64,000 bases of DNA from Dechloromonas sp. ZY10 (GTDB lineage Bacteria > Pseudomonadota > Gammaproteobacteria > Burkholderiales > Rhodocyclaceae), in contig NZ_CP144212.1 in assembly GCF_041378895.1 (NCBI RefSeq), positions 1,349,501-1,413,500 of the forward strand. Direction: 5' to 3'. How positions within the stretch are numbered: the first letter of the stretch is position 1; every line of letters begins with the position of its first letter. A model generated the notes under the pieces. It saw only the letters and a list, made by a program, of their open reading frames with translations. It did no database searches and was not told the origin of the DNA. Both the position numbers and the translations under genes were made by a program. Of the stretch, positions 27,134-35,236 are shown piece by piece.

Positions 27134-28171
27134 ATGAAAAACCACGCGATCCTTGGTCTGCGCCCCGGGGCTTCAGCCGCCGAGATCAAGCGGGCCTACC
27201 GCAAACTGGCGATGCGCTGGCACCCGGATCGCAACGCTCATCCCAAGGCCGGTGAACGTTTTGCCCAGATTCGCGGTGCCTACGAGCATTTGCTGTCGGC
27301 CAGCGAGCGGGCGGCAACCCGTATCGACCAGGCCTCCGAGCCGCAGGACGCGCCCGAGCCGACGCCACCGCCCAGTTCGGCATCGGCTGCCGACAGTGCC
27401 TTGCCGCGTGCCCCCGACCTGCGGCAAAACCTGGTGTTGTCGCTCGAAGAGGCAGCATTGGGCTGCAGCAAAACCCTTTCACTACTGCGCAGCCAGGCCT
27501 GCCGGAATTGCGGCGGCAGCGGCGAAGGTGGCCCCCTGCGTACCCACTTCTGCCGTCATTGCCATGGCAGCGGCCGGATCGTAGTTTCCGGTGGGCGGCT
27601 CGATACCTGTGGTGAGTGCCAGGGCAAAGGCGTTTATTCGCGGCGGGTGTGCGACGACTGCCAGGGCAGCGGCTGCGAAACCCGCGCCGTTGCGCTGGAG
27701 GTTCTGGTGCCACCGGCGATGCTGGCCGGCGACGAATTACGCCTGGTCGGCCAGGGCGAACCCGGCGACGAGCAGCACCAGCCCGGCGACCTGTTCCTGA
27801 CTCTGGTGATTCGTGCGCATCCGCTCTACCGCCGGCGCGGTCGCGACCTGCACTGCGTGATGCCGGTCAGCGCCTTCAGCCTGCTCACCGGCGACGACAT
27901 CGACATCCCGCTGCTCGGCGGCCAGCGCCTCTGCCATCGTCTTGACCCAGGCCTGCCGGAAGCGCGCGATCTGCATTTTGCCGGGCGCGGCTACCCCGGG
28001 CGCCAGCAGCACCTGCCCGGCAGCCTGCATGTTCGTTTGCAGCCGGTTTTTCCCAAGCGCCTCGACGCCCGCCAGCGCGCCTTGCTGCAGCAAGCCGACG
28101 CCGCACTGCGCGACGACCCGCTGGCCCTGCCGGAGGTTGCCGCCTGGCGTAAGGCGAATTTCGGCGAATAG
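27134..28171 (+). CDS. DnaJ-like co-chaperone with central zinc-finger domain
   Basis: 345 residues. The N-terminal J domain (about 3-65) has an intact HPD in KLAMRWHPDRNAHP. The usual Gly/Phe-rich linker is replaced by a Pro/Ser/Ala-rich stretch (about 66-100). Four CxxCxGxG-type repeats follow (CRNCGGSG, CRHCHGSG, CGECQGKG, CDDCQGSG), then the C-terminal substrate-binding beta domains (GDLFLTLVIRAHPLYRRRGRDL). It is shorter than canonical DnaJ (about 375) and is not next to dnaK or grpE, so it is probably a second type A-like J protein stimulating an Hsp70. The start has no strong ribosome site. Confidence 0.88.
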   Translation: MKNHAILGLRPGASAAEIKRAYRKLAMRWHPDRNAHPKAGERFAQIRGAYEHLLSASERAATRIDQASEPQDAPEPTPPPSSASAADSALPRAPDLRQNLVLSLEEAALGCSKTLSLLRSQACRNCGGSGEGGPLRTHFCRHCHGSGRIVVSGGRLDTCGECQGKGVYSRRVCDDCQGSGCETRAVALEVLVPPAMLAGDELRLVGQGEPGDEQHQPGDLFLTLVIRAHPLYRRRGRDLHCVMPVSAFSLLTGDDIDIPLLGGQRLCHRLDPGLPEARDLHFAGRGYPGRQQHLPGSLHVRLQPVFPKRLDARQRALLQQADAALRDDPLALPEVAAWRKANFGE

Positions 28172-28320
28172 GGCAGGGGCAGCCTCGGGCACCGTATCAC
28201 CCGTAGCCCGAATCGCCGGCAACACCTGTTCCTGCAGCCCGGCCATCGGGCTGGCCGGGCGAGGTGACCGCCAGGGCGTGCCGGGCAAAGCCCGCCGTCC
28301 TTGCGCTGAAAATCTCCCGA

Positions 28321-28351
28321 TTTCACGGTCGACCGTGAATGCCCGCAAAAA
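28321..28351 (+). repeat. Dispersed palindrome element, copy B
   Basis: TTTCACGGTCGACCGTGAA contains the perfect 14-base palindrome CACGGTCGACCGTG (28324-28337). GCAAAAA follows exactly 7 bases later (28345-28351), and GCTTGCCTG comes shortly after, as in the copy at 62812. Confidence 0.8.
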
Positions 28352-28366
28352 TGCAGGCTTGCCTGC

Positions 28367-28464
28367 GCTCAGGGCTCAGGGCTCAGGGCTCAGGGCTCAG
28401 GGCTCAGGGCGAGTGGCGAGTGGCGAGTGGCGAGTGGCGAGTGGCGAGTGGCGAGTGGCGAGTG
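28367..28464 (+). repeat. Two abutting heptamer tandem arrays
   Basis: Six perfect copies of GCTCAGG (28367-28408) are followed without a gap by eight perfect copies of GCGAGTG (28409-28464). The shared 7-base period and exact junction suggest one locus in which the unit changed or two slippage-prone arrays became joined. No spacers are present, so this is not a CRISPR. Confidence 0.97.
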
Positions 28465-28506
28465 GCGGTTTTGCCGCCACAGCGTACCGGACTGGCGAAT
28501 GTCGGC

Positions 28507-29070
28507 TTACGGACGCGGGCGGGCGCAAAAGCCGAAGTGGACGCCCAGGTCGCAGGTGGCGGGCAACAGTTGCAATGGCAAATCGCCCCAGAAAATCCCG
28601 CTACCGGCTTCCAGGCCGGCAGCCGTCTCGGCAGTGGCAAGGAGTTGCTCCCAGACCTCGGCAGGTGGCTCGCCACCGCTGGCATTGCGGCAAGCCGCAA
28701 GCAGGGCCGGCAGGTCGCGGTCGTCGAGCAGGCCGATGCCGGGATCGGCCGCCAGCAGAACCTCACCCGCCGCCGTCAGATACACCGCCGCAACCGGCCC
28801 GGCCGGCAGCCCCGTGTGGGTGACAAAATCCTCGCCCTCGCGGCGATACACCCACGGCGTCAGCGCCAGATCGACATACACCCGCTGCGGCCCGTTGAGC
28901 ACCCGCCAGCAACCGTCGGCATCGGCCTCGTAGTGGTGGTTCAAAAAAGCGATCAAGCCGCCATGCGTCACCCGCTCGCCGCGCAAACGCCACTGCCCGC
29001 GCCGGTCCAGCGCCAGCCATTCATAACAGGCAGGAACATCAGGCCACTTGGTCAGCATCTCGGCATTCAT
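28507..29070 (-). CDS. Uncharacterised conserved-looking protein
   Basis: 187 residues, no signal peptide or transmembrane segment. The sequence is rich in Trp, Leu and acidic residues, with blocks such as YVDLALTPWVYRREGEDFVTHTG and AVYLTAAGEVLLAADPGIGLLDDRDL, suggesting a compact alpha/beta cytoplasmic protein. I do not recognise a family or catalytic motif. The reading frame shows the GC-rich third-position pattern of its neighbours and starts with ATG, supporting a real gene. It stands alone: heptamer arrays lie beyond its 3' end and the relic integron region upstream. Confidence 0.65.
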   Translation of the reverse strand: MNAEMLTKWPDVPACYEWLALDRRGQWRLRGERVTHGGLIAFLNHHYEADADGCWRVLNGPQRVYVDLALTPWVYRREGEDFVTHTGLPAGPVAAVYLTAAGEVLLAADPGIGLLDDRDLPALLAACRNASGGEPPAEVWEQLLATAETAAGLEAGSGIFWGDLPLQLLPATCDLGVHFGFCARPRP

Positions 29071-29481
29071 TAGCGGTCATCCGGAAAGCCGCCCGCAGGC
29101 GGAAAGGCTGGAATTTTACGCCGGTGATCACGCCTCCCGCTGGCAGAGGCCAAGCTGCCCCCGCGTTTTCTGTGTGCCTGCTGCGGCGCGCCGATAATGG
29201 TCAAGCGTCGGCGGCTACCGCCGGCTACGGTCGACCGACGACGAAGCACTGATTTGCCGCTGGAGCCGACCGTGTAAGCCGGCGTACCCAAGAAACCGCT
29301 GCGCTTTGCCGCGCCACGGCCGCGCTCGGCCTGAAAACGGCCCGATTGGCGTGGTCGACCGTAGAAATGGCCTGACCGACGACCCTTGGCCAGTCCGCAG
29401 GCTATCCAGAAAAGTGCCGGGATAGCTGCCCGGCATGCGTAATAAATAAACCCAAAAAGCTATTTGCAGGGAACCGGGCTT
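29071..29481. other. Gene-free region beyond the integron relic
   Basis: 411 bases with no convincing gene. A minus-strand frame (29215-29490) begins inside the attC site but has no ribosome site or recognisable product. Two degenerate GGTCGACCG motifs occur at about 29228 and 29352. The region may be decayed cassette or mobile-element DNA. Confidence 0.55.
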
Positions 29482-29544
29482 GTTCAACAACCGGTTCAGA
29501 TCGCGGCTCGCTTCGCGATTACGATCTAACCTTAATCGTTAGCC
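29482..29544 (-). mobile_element. Integron attC site (3' end of the HEPN-motif cassette)
   Basis: Read on the minus strand, the site starts with R'' GGCTAAC and ends with R' GTTGAAC (a perfect GTTRRRY core), 63 bases in all. The inner boxes GGTTAGATCG and CGATCTGAACC pair except for a single extrahelical G, the hallmark of attC hairpins. R'' is the exact complement of GTTAGCC at the start of the cassette (30177-30183), as expected when both came from one circular cassette. The gene stop codon lies within R''. Confidence 0.88.
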
Positions 29545-30153
29545 ATTTTGCTTAAGCTTCTGAAGTTCGCCAATGACAGTTCGTAATGCGCGCCTGTAGC
29601 GAAACAGATCACCGAATGAGAGTGACACCTCGTGACCGAGCTTCGCGTCTGTAACACCTGCTTTCTCAAGAATATCGATCACGGATTTGTTGATTTTCCC
29701 TCCGTTATGGACTACCGCATTTCTGAGAGCGCAAAGCTCAAGCATTCCATTAGCGGCCCACTCGTATTTGTCTTCAATTCTCGACTTCACCCACTCGGCT
29801 TTGCTCGTCAAGTAGTTCGGCGGGGGTGTTCCAGCTTCCGCTATTAGTTGATTTAGGCATTCGTCCGCAAGAACCGCAAGATTTACGAATAGGATCTTGA
29901 CGATGTTTTCAGAAAGAATGCTGAAGACCTCTCCGTGGTCCTTTCCATCCAGGTTTATTGAGCCGTCCTTGAACCTTTTCGTAGGCAGCGATGACGTAAA
30001 ACCGAGGTCAGATTGGTTCCACTGCTCTGCCGCCGAAAGGCTTTCAATCAGAGCCGTGAGATTCCCAAGTTTTATTGAATTGGCGAGATGCAATGAATGA
30101 GCAACGCCATAGACAGTTTGGGACCACTGAAGCATTGAATCGTCGATATCCAT
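29539..30153 (-). CDS. Integron cassette protein with HEPN-like RxxxxH motif
   Basis: 204 residues, largely alpha-helical by composition. Near residue 145 lies ALRNAVVHNGGKIN, i.e. R-x4-H, the catalytic-type motif of HEPN domains, many of which are RNases in toxin or defence systems. The preceding helix (EYKWAANGML-like region, DKYEWAANGMLELCALR) fits a HEPN second helix. The start ATG has AAAGG seven bases upstream. By eye the gene is much lower in G+C than its surroundings and lies between two attC sites, so it was acquired as a gene cassette. Without a promoter of its own visible, expression may depend on the integron context. Function is inferred from the motif only; other RxxxxH occurrences can be accidental. 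Confidence 0.78.
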   Translation of the reverse strand: MDIDDSMLQWSQTVYGVAHSLHLANSIKLGNLTALIESLSAAEQWNQSDLGFTSSLPTKRFKDGSINLDGKDHGEVFSILSENIVKILFVNLAVLADECLNQLIAEAGTPPPNYLTSKAEWVKSRIEDKYEWAANGMLELCALRNAVVHNGGKINKSVIDILEKAGVTDAKLGHEVSLSFGDLFRYRRALRTVIGELQKLKQNG

Positions 30154-30176
30154 GTCGCTACCTTTCGAATTGAAAT

Positions 30177-30245
30177 GGCTAACGTGGAGGTAACCGGCGC
30201 TGCGCGGCTTTATCGCGCAGCGTCCGGGTGAGCGCAGGGTTGAAC
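30177..30245 (-). mobile_element. Integron attC site (upstream, of a truncated cassette)
   Basis: On the minus strand R'' is GTTCAAC (RYYYAAC) and R' is GTTAGCC, 69 bases in total. The core hairpin pairs CCGG-A-CGCTGCGCG with CGCGCAGCG-CCGG, leaving one extrahelical A. A minus-strand reading frame enters from above 30245 and ends inside the site, as typical for the 3' end of a cassette gene. The rest of that cassette is lost at about 30350, where the recombinase fragment begins. Confidence 0.83.
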
Positions 30246-30355
30246 GAAGCCGCTACGCGGAGTTGGGTTCCTGCGGTATCCCAAGACGTATCCTGCACAT
30301 TCACCCCTTCGTGTCGAAGGGTGGATTCTGCGATATTTCGAGAGGATAGACCGGT

Positions 30356-30725
30356 ATGCCAAGCAATTTTTCGGCGCACTTTGCCCGGCAGTACGACAGC
30401 CATCTCAAGCACCTGAAGTTGAAGGGGCTGCAGCCCAAGACGATTGACGCCTACGCGCGGGCGATTCGTCGCCCGGGTGCGTATTTCGATTACCGCGTCG
30501 ATGATCTTTCGGAAGCGCAATTGACTGAGTACTTCAGCGACCTGATCGGCACGCATTCGTGGAGCGCAGTGAAGCTTGATCTCTACGGACTGAAGTTCTT
30601 CACCGTCCATGTGCTCAAGAAGCCCTGGGCGATGCCCCATTTGATCAAGCCGCCCAAGTGCCAGCGGCTACCGGACATTGTCACGGTCGACGAGGCGCAA
30701 AGGCTGTTTTCAGCCACACGGGTAC
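30356..30725 (+). pseudogene. Tyrosine recombinase, N-terminal fragment
   Basis: About 123 residues of a site-specific tyrosine recombinase: an N-terminal SAM-like core-binding domain (FARQYDSHLKHLKLKGLQPK, then TIDAYARAIRRPGAYFDYRVDDLSE) and the beginning of the catalytic region (KPPKCQRLPDIVTVDEAQRLFSATR). The family recalls the recombinases found near IS91-type transposases. The frame then changes abruptly into unrelated sequence, and none of the R-H-R-Y catalytic residues are present, so it cannot be active. A short inverted repeat CCCTTCG / CGAAGGG at about 30306-30323 lies just upstream of the start. Confidence 0.8.
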
Positions 30726-30906
30726 TCTTTTGTACCGGGAGGTGCTGGGCGTTGATCTGCCTTGGCTGGCAGATCTGGATCGCCCCAAAAAGCCCAAGCG
30801 GGCGCCGGTTGTGCTGTCTTGCGGCGTGGTGGAGCGGCGATTGATGGTGATTTGTACCCAAACCAAGGGGGCTGCTCCCAGTGGCTTTGTCACGCTCTTG
30901 GCCTAA
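30724..30906 (+). pseudogene. intI: Integron integrase (IntI) fragment
   Basis: In a different frame from the preceding recombinase fragment, about 31 residues (LLYREVLGVDLPWL and ADLDRPKKPKRAPVVLS) closely resemble the segment of IntI proteins reading FYxxVLxxDLPWLxxIxRPxxxxRLPVVL. The similarity ends after VVLS; the remaining codons to 30906 look unrelated. The fragment points away from the attC sites, which is the canonical orientation of intI relative to its cassettes. All catalytic residues are missing. Confidence 0.75.
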
Positions 30907-30941
30907 AACATAGTCAATTGACCAATTAAAGGAGCTGGCGC

Positions 30942-31181
30942 ATGCAAACCGTTCCGCTTGCAAAAGCCAAGGCCGAGCTTTCTCATCTGATTGATCTGGC
31001 GTGCCAAGGTGAGGAGGTGGTGATCACCCGGCGCGGTCAGGCGGTAGTTCGTCTGGTGGCCGAGCAGCCGGCAAAGACGGCGGCAGACGTTTTTTCGACC
31101 GTGTGGGCGCTGGGGGGGCTGGAGATTGAGGTGCCCGCCGAGGTGGCTGTGGCGCTGGATGCACCTGATCTTGACGCATGA
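30942..31181 (+). CDS. Antitoxin, Phd/YefM family
   Basis: 79 residues. The N-terminal half is the Phd/YefM DNA-binding fold (VPLAKAKAELSHLIDLACQGEEVVITRRGQAVVRLV). The C-terminal tail is acidic and proline-containing, suiting toxin binding. AAAGGAG lies 9 bases before the ATG. It overlaps the PIN toxin gene by four bases (ATGA), the usual order of antitoxin then toxin. The Phd-type protein probably represses its own promoter. It lies 35 bases downstream of the integrase debris. Confidence 0.92.
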   Translation: MQTVPLAKAKAELSHLIDLACQGEEVVITRRGQAVVRLVAEQPAKTAADVFSTVWALGGLEIEVPAEVAVALDAPDLDA

Positions 31182-31576
31182 AATACCTGCTCGATACCCA
31201 TATCGTGATTGCGCTGAGCAAAGGGCGGCCCGAGGCGCGGGCGCGCCTGGCGCAGTTGCCGGCGCAGGCTTTGCTCCTTTCGCCGGTGGTGTTGTGCGAA
31301 CTGGAGTTCGGGATTGCCAAGAGCCAGCGGCCGGAGGTAAATCGCGCCGCCCTGTCGCTACTGGTCGCTCACTTGCCGGTGCCTGATTTGAATGCCGAGG
31401 TTGCGGTTCATTACGGACGTATCCGGGCGGCCTTGGAAGCGATGGGGCAGCCGATTGGCCCGAACGATCTGTTGATTGCCGCGCAGGCCCTGACGCTGGG
31501 GGCGGTGCTGGTGACCGACAATGTTCGCGAGTTTTCCCGCGTGCCGGGCTTGCTCGTTGAAAACTGGCTGGCCTGA
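31178..31576 (+). CDS. PIN-domain toxin (VapC family)
   Basis: 132 residues. It has the acidic PIN active site: D6 in LLDTHIVIAL, E44 in LCELEFGIAKSQRP, D98 in GPNDLLIAAQAL and D116 in LVTDNVREF. VapC toxins are Mg-dependent ribonucleases, often cutting tRNA or rRNA; the target here is unknown. It overlaps the antitoxin gene by four bases. A strong bidirectional terminator follows, shared with gcvP. All catalytic acids are intact, so the pair is probably functional. Confidence 0.93.
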   Translation: MKYLLDTHIVIALSKGRPEARARLAQLPAQALLLSPVVLCELEFGIAKSQRPEVNRAALSLLVAHLPVPDLNAEVAVHYGRIRAALEAMGQPIGPNDLLIAAQALTLGAVLVTDNVREFSRVPGLLVENWLA

Positions 31577-31613
31577 ATACCGGCTGCGTGATGGGGGCGT
31601 AGCTATTCCGCCA

Positions 31614-31646
31614 TAAAAAACGGCCTCACACAGAGGCCGTTTTTGC
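31614..31646. terminator. Bidirectional intrinsic terminator
   Basis: AAAAAACGGCCTC and GAGGCCGTTTTT form a stem around ACACA with A/T runs on both sides, between the convergent vapC and gcvP genes. Confidence 0.93.
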
Positions 31647-31665
31647 CTGCAGGAATGCCCTGGCC

Positions 31666-34545
31666 TTAGTCGGCGTAAGCGTCCATCGGCGGGCAGGCGC
31701 AGTTGAGGTTGCGGTCGCCGTACACATCGTCGATGCGGTTGACGCTCGGCCAGAACTTGTTGGCTTTGACCCAGTCCAGCGGGAAGACGGCTTCTTCGCG
31801 GCTATAGGGGCGGTTCCACTCGCCTTCGCTATCACCCAAAATCACGTCCGCCTGCGAGTGCGGGGCGTTCTTCAGCGGGTTGTTGTCGGCCGGCAGTTCG
31901 CCAGCTTCAATGCGGGCGATTTCCTTGCGGATGCTGATCATCGCGGCGATGAAGCGGTCGAGTTCGGCCTTCGATTCGGATTCGGTCGGCTCAACCATGA
32001 TCGTGCCGGCGACCGGGAAGGAGACCGTCGGGGCGTGGAAGCCGTAGTCCATCAGGCGCTTGGCGATGTCGATTTCGGCGATGCCGGTGGCGGCCTTGAT
32101 CGGGCGGATGTCGAGGATGCACTCATGCGCCACGCGGCCCTGGCGGCCGACGTAGAGCACCGGGTAGTGGTCCTTGAGCTGGGTGGCCACGTAGTTGGCG
32201 TTGAGGATGGCGAACTGGGTGGCTTTCTTGACGCCTTCGCCGCCCAGCATGTTCAGGTACATCCACGAAATGTTGAGGATGGAGGCTGAACCGAACGGAG
32301 CGGCCGAGACCGCGCCCTGGCCCTTGTTCACGCGGTCGGCAGCGCCGGTCGGGGTGACGGCGTGGTCGGCCATGAACGGGGCGAGGTGGGCCTTGAGACC
32401 GATCGGGCCCATGCCCGGTCCGCCGCCGCCGTGCGGGATGGCGAAGGTCTTGTGCAGGTTCATGTGGCTGACGTCGGCGCCGATGAAGCCGGGCGAGGTC
32501 AGGCCGACCTGGGCGTTGAGGTTGGCGCCGTCCATGTACACCTGGCCGCCGTACTGGTGGATGATCGCGCAGATGTCCATCACCGCCTCTTCAAACACGC
32601 CGTGGGTGGACGGGTAGGTCAGCATCAGGCAGGCGAGGTCCTTGGCGTGGGCTTCGGCCTTGGCCTTCAGGTCGGCGACATCGACGTTACCGTTGTCGTC
32701 GCAATCGACGACGACGACCTTCATGTTGCACATCTGGGCGGTGGCCGGGTTGGTGCCGTGCGCCGACTTCGGGATCAGGCAGACGTTGCGGTGGGCTTCG
32801 CCACGGCTGGCGTGGTAGCGGGCAATCGCCACCAGGCCGGCGTATTCGCCCTGGGCGCCGGAGTTCGGCTGCATGCAGATGGCGTCGAAGCCGGTCACGG
32901 TCTTCAGCCAGTCGGTCAGGCTGGCGATCATTTCCAGATAGCCGGCGGTCTGCTCGGCCGGGGCAAACGGATGAATGCCGCCGAATTCCGGCCAGGTGAC
33001 CGGGATCATTTCGCTGGTGGCGTTCAGCTTCATGGTGCAGGAGCCGAGCGAGATCATCGAGTGGTCGAGCGCCAGGTCCTTGTTCTGCAGCGCCTTCAGG
33101 TAGCGCAGCATTTCGTGCTCGGTGTGGTGGGTGTTGAACACCGGGTGGGTGAGCACGGCGTCGGCGCGCAGCAGACCCGTCAGCGGGCTGTTGGCGGCAG
33201 CGGCGGCGTCGAGGGCGGCAAGATCAAACTGCTGGCCGGTGAGGCCTTGCAGCAGCGCGGCGACATCGGCGGCGGTGCTGGTTTCGTCGAGCGAAATGCC
33301 TTGCACGCCCGGCGCCACCGGACGCAGGTTGTAGCCGGCGACGGTCTTGTCGGTGCGAATCTGCACGGTGTCGAAGAAATTCACGGTCGACACGGTCACG
33401 CCGGCTTTTTTCAGGCCTTCGACCAGAATACCGGTCAGGCGGTGGACGCGCTGGGCGATGGTCTGCAAGCCTTGCGGGCCGTGATAGACGGCGTACATGC
33501 CGGCCATGTTGGCGAGCAGCACCTGCGAGGTACAGATGTTGGAGTTGGCCTTTTCGCGGCGGATGTGCTGTTCGCGCGTCTGCAGCGTCATGCGGTAGGC
33601 GGTCTTGCCGCGCGCATCTTTGGAGACGCCGATGATGCGGCCCGGCATCGAGCGGACGTTGGCTTCGCGGGTGGCGAAGAAGGCGGCGTGCGGGCCGCCG
33701 AAGCCCATCGGGATGCCGAAGCGCTGGCTGGAACCGAGGGCGATGTCGGCGCCCATCGCGCCCGGCGATTTGAGCAGCACCAGCGCCATCAGGTCGGTGG
33801 CGACGGCGACACAGGCGCCCTTGGCCTTGAGGCTGGCGATCACGTCGGTGAGGTCGCGCACTTCGCCGTTGTCGCCCGGGTATTGCAGCAGGGCGCCGAA
33901 GAATTCTTGATCTTTTTGCGCGTCGACCGTGTCGATCACCAGCTCGAAGCCGAAATAGCCGGCGCGGGTCTTGACCACGTCGATGGTCTGCGGGAAGCAG
34001 TTGGCGTCGACCAGGAAGCGGTTGGACTTGGACTTGGAGGCGCGGCGGGCCATGGTCATCGCTTCGGCGGCGGCGGTGGCTTCGTCGAGCAGCGAGGCGT
34101 TGGCGATTTCCAGACCGGTCAGGTCGACCACCATCTGCTGGAAGTTCATCAGCGCTTCCAGGCGGCCCTGGGCGATTTCGGCCTGGTAGGGCGTGTAGGC
34201 GGTGTACCAGCCGGGGTTTTCCATGACGTTGCGCAGGATGACCTTGGGCGTCAGCGTGTCGTAATAGCCCATGCCGATGCAGGAACGGGCGATCACGTTC
34301 TTGCTGGCGATGGCCTTCAGTTCGGCCAGCGCTTCGTGCTCGCGCTTGGGGGCGGGCAGCGGCAGGTCGGCCGGCAGGCGGATGGCCGCCGGGACGGTCT
34401 GGTCGATCAGCTGTTCGATGCTCTCGGCGCCGATGGCGGCCAGCATCTCGGTGGCTTCGGCAGCGCAGGGGCCGATGTGGCGGTGAATGAATTCGTCGTG
34501 CTGTTCCAGCGCGGCAAGCGGCAGGGTCGAGGAAGGCGTGCTCAT
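31666..34545 (-). CDS. gcvP: Glycine dehydrogenase (decarboxylating), P protein
   Basis: 959 residues, the homodimer-type fused P protein. The N-terminus has [17 protein letters not shown]. The PLP-binding lysine lies in the [21 protein letters not shown] block of the C-terminal half. It decarboxylates glycine and transfers the aminomethyl group to the lipoyl arm of H protein. The ATG used gives the standard N-terminus, though no strong ribosome site is seen; a TTG six codons earlier is an alternative. It is the last gene of gcvT-gcvH-gcvP, separated from gcvH by 260 bases. Confidence 0.96.
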   Translation of the reverse strand: MSTPSSTLPLAALEQHDEFIHRHIGPCAAEATEMLAAIGAESIEQLIDQTVPAAIRLPADLPLPAPKREHEALAELKAIASKNVIARSCIGMGYYDTLTPKVILRNVMENPGWYTAYTPYQAEIAQGRLEALMNFQQMVVDLTGLEIANASLLDEATAAAEAMTMARRASKSKSNRFLVDANCFPQTIDVVKTRAGYFGFELVIDTVDAQKDQEFFGALLQYPGDNGEVRDLTDVIASLKAKGACVAVATDLMALVLLKSPGAMGADIALGSSQRFGIPMGFGGPHAAFFATREANVRSMPGRIIGVSKDARGKTAYRMTLQTREQHIRREKANSNICTSQVLLANMAGMYAVYHGPQGLQTIAQRVHRLTGILVEGLKKAGVTVSTVNFFDTVQIRTDKTVAGYNLRPVAPGVQGISLDETSTAADVAALLQGLTGQQFDLAALDAAAAANSPLTGLLRADAVLTHPVFNTHHTEHEMLRYLKALQNKDLALDHSMISLGSCTMKLNATSEMIPVTWPEFGGIHPFAPAEQTAGYLEMIASLTDWLKTVTGFDAICMQPNSGAQGEYAGLVAIARYHASRGEAHRNVCLIPKSAHGTNPATAQMCNMKVVVVDCDDNGNVDVADLKAKAEAHAKDLACLMLTYPSTHGVFEEAVMDICAIIHQYGGQVYMDGANLNAQVGLTSPGFIGADVSHMNLHKTFAIPHGGGGPGMGPIGLKAHLAPFMADHAVTPTGAADRVNKGQGAVSAAPFGSASILNISWMYLNMLGGEGVKKATQFAILNANYVATQLKDHYPVLYVGRQGRVAHECILDIRPIKAATGIAEIDIAKRLMDYGFHAPTVSFPVAGTIMVEPTESESKAELDRFIAAMISIRKEIARIEAGELPADNNPLKNAPHSQADVILGDSEGEWNRPYSREEAVFPLDWVKANKFWPSVNRIDDVYGDRNLNCACPPMDAYAD

Positions 34546-34734
34546 GGAAATTCGGTCTCGCAAGGTGGGGCGGTAAAGGTCTGGCTAAACGGCGGGCCGG
34601 CGCGGGGGCTCAGTCTGTTTGCTGTGGTCGCGGCCTGCGCGGCGGTGTTGGCGCCGGTTCGGGCCAGCCAGCGGCGGCCGGGCAGCAGGCGCGGCCTGCC
34701 GTGGCCGGAAAAATCCCGGTGTATCGGTGATGTT

Positions 34735-34762
34735 CACGGTCCGCCGGGACTTTTGGCAAAAA
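34735..34762 (+). repeat. Dispersed palindrome element, degenerate copy C
   Basis: TTCACGGTCCGCCGGGA retains the left half of the palindrome. GCAAAAA follows exactly 7 bases after the 14-base core (34756-34762), and TGCAGGC comes next as in the copy at 28321. It lies in the 260-base gcvH-gcvP gap. Confidence 0.5.
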
Positions 34763-34805
34763 TGCAGGCAAAAACGCGGGCGAAAGCGCCGGTAAAAGCC
34801 TGGGT

Positions 34806-35192
34806 TTAGGCGGCGTCGGCGACAGCCTGGTAGCCGGCGGCGTCGAGCAGGGCGTCGACGTCGGCCAGGTTGTCCGGCTTCAGCTTGAACAGCCAGGCGG
34901 CGTAGGCGTCGGCATTGACCGCTTCCGGCGCGTCGGCGGCGGCCTGGTTTACTTCGGTGACGGTGCCGGCAATCGGGGCGTACACGTCGGCAGCGGCCTT
35001 GACCGATTCAACGACGGCGATTTCCTTTTCGGCGGCGTAATGCGCGCCGACTTCCGGCAGTTCGACAAAGACCAGATCGCCCAGCGCTTCTTGCGCGTGG
35101 TCGGTGATGCCGATGGTGACGGTGCCGTCGTCATTGACGAGAACCCACTCGTGCGAAGCGGCGTACTTGAGGTTGGACGGGACGTTGGACAT
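34806..35192 (-). CDS. gcvH: Glycine cleavage system H protein
   Basis: 128 residues. The lipoylation lysine is in [17 protein letters not shown] (the conserved ESVKA motif). [10 protein letters not shown] at the N-terminus and [12 protein letters not shown] are further family signatures. CAGGAG lies 7 bases before the ATG. It shuttles the aminomethyl group between P and T proteins. It is 44 bases downstream of gcvT. Confidence 0.97.
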   Translation of the reverse strand: MSNVPSNLKYAASHEWVLVNDDGTVTIGITDHAQEALGDLVFVELPEVGAHYAAEKEIAVVESVKAAADVYAPIAGTVTEVNQAAADAPEAVNADAYAAWLFKLKPDNLADVDALLDAAGYQAVADAA

Positions 35193-35236
35193 GGTTTTCT
35201 CCTGAATGGGTGAGATTTTGTGCAAGCCTTGCGAGC

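Larger units (their letters stand above)
28172..28506. other. Intergenic region with palindrome, heptamer arrays and hairpin
   Basis: 335 bases without a supported gene between the convergent DnaJ-like gene and the minus-strand gene at 28507. It contains a palindrome element copy (28321-28351), two heptamer arrays (28367-28464) and a perfect hairpin GTGGCGG / CCGCCAC with a 5-base loop (28462-28480). Reading frames across it only translate the repeats. Confidence 0.8.

Noticed and set aside
28367..28464. Possible CRISPR array
   Set aside because: The units are 7 bases long, directly abutting and without spacers; this is a simple tandem repeat.
29215..29490. A minus-strand frame beginning inside the attC site
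   Set aside because: It has no ribosome site, starts at the R' box, and the product is Arg/Ser/Gly-rich without a motif. It is probably fortuitous.
33382..33402. TTCACGGTCGACACGGTC inside gcvP as another copy of the dispersed palindrome
   Set aside because: The right half does not match, no GCAAAAA box follows at 7 bases, and it encodes an ordinary part of the P protein. Similar partial matches in truB (about 50364), rluB (about 43788) and the recombinase fragment (about 30677) were excluded for the same reason.
32362..34809. An 815-residue plus-strand frame opposite gcvP
   Set aside because: It is antisense to a full-length P protein with its PLP motif. The Gly/Val/His-rich translation is an artefact of codon bias.
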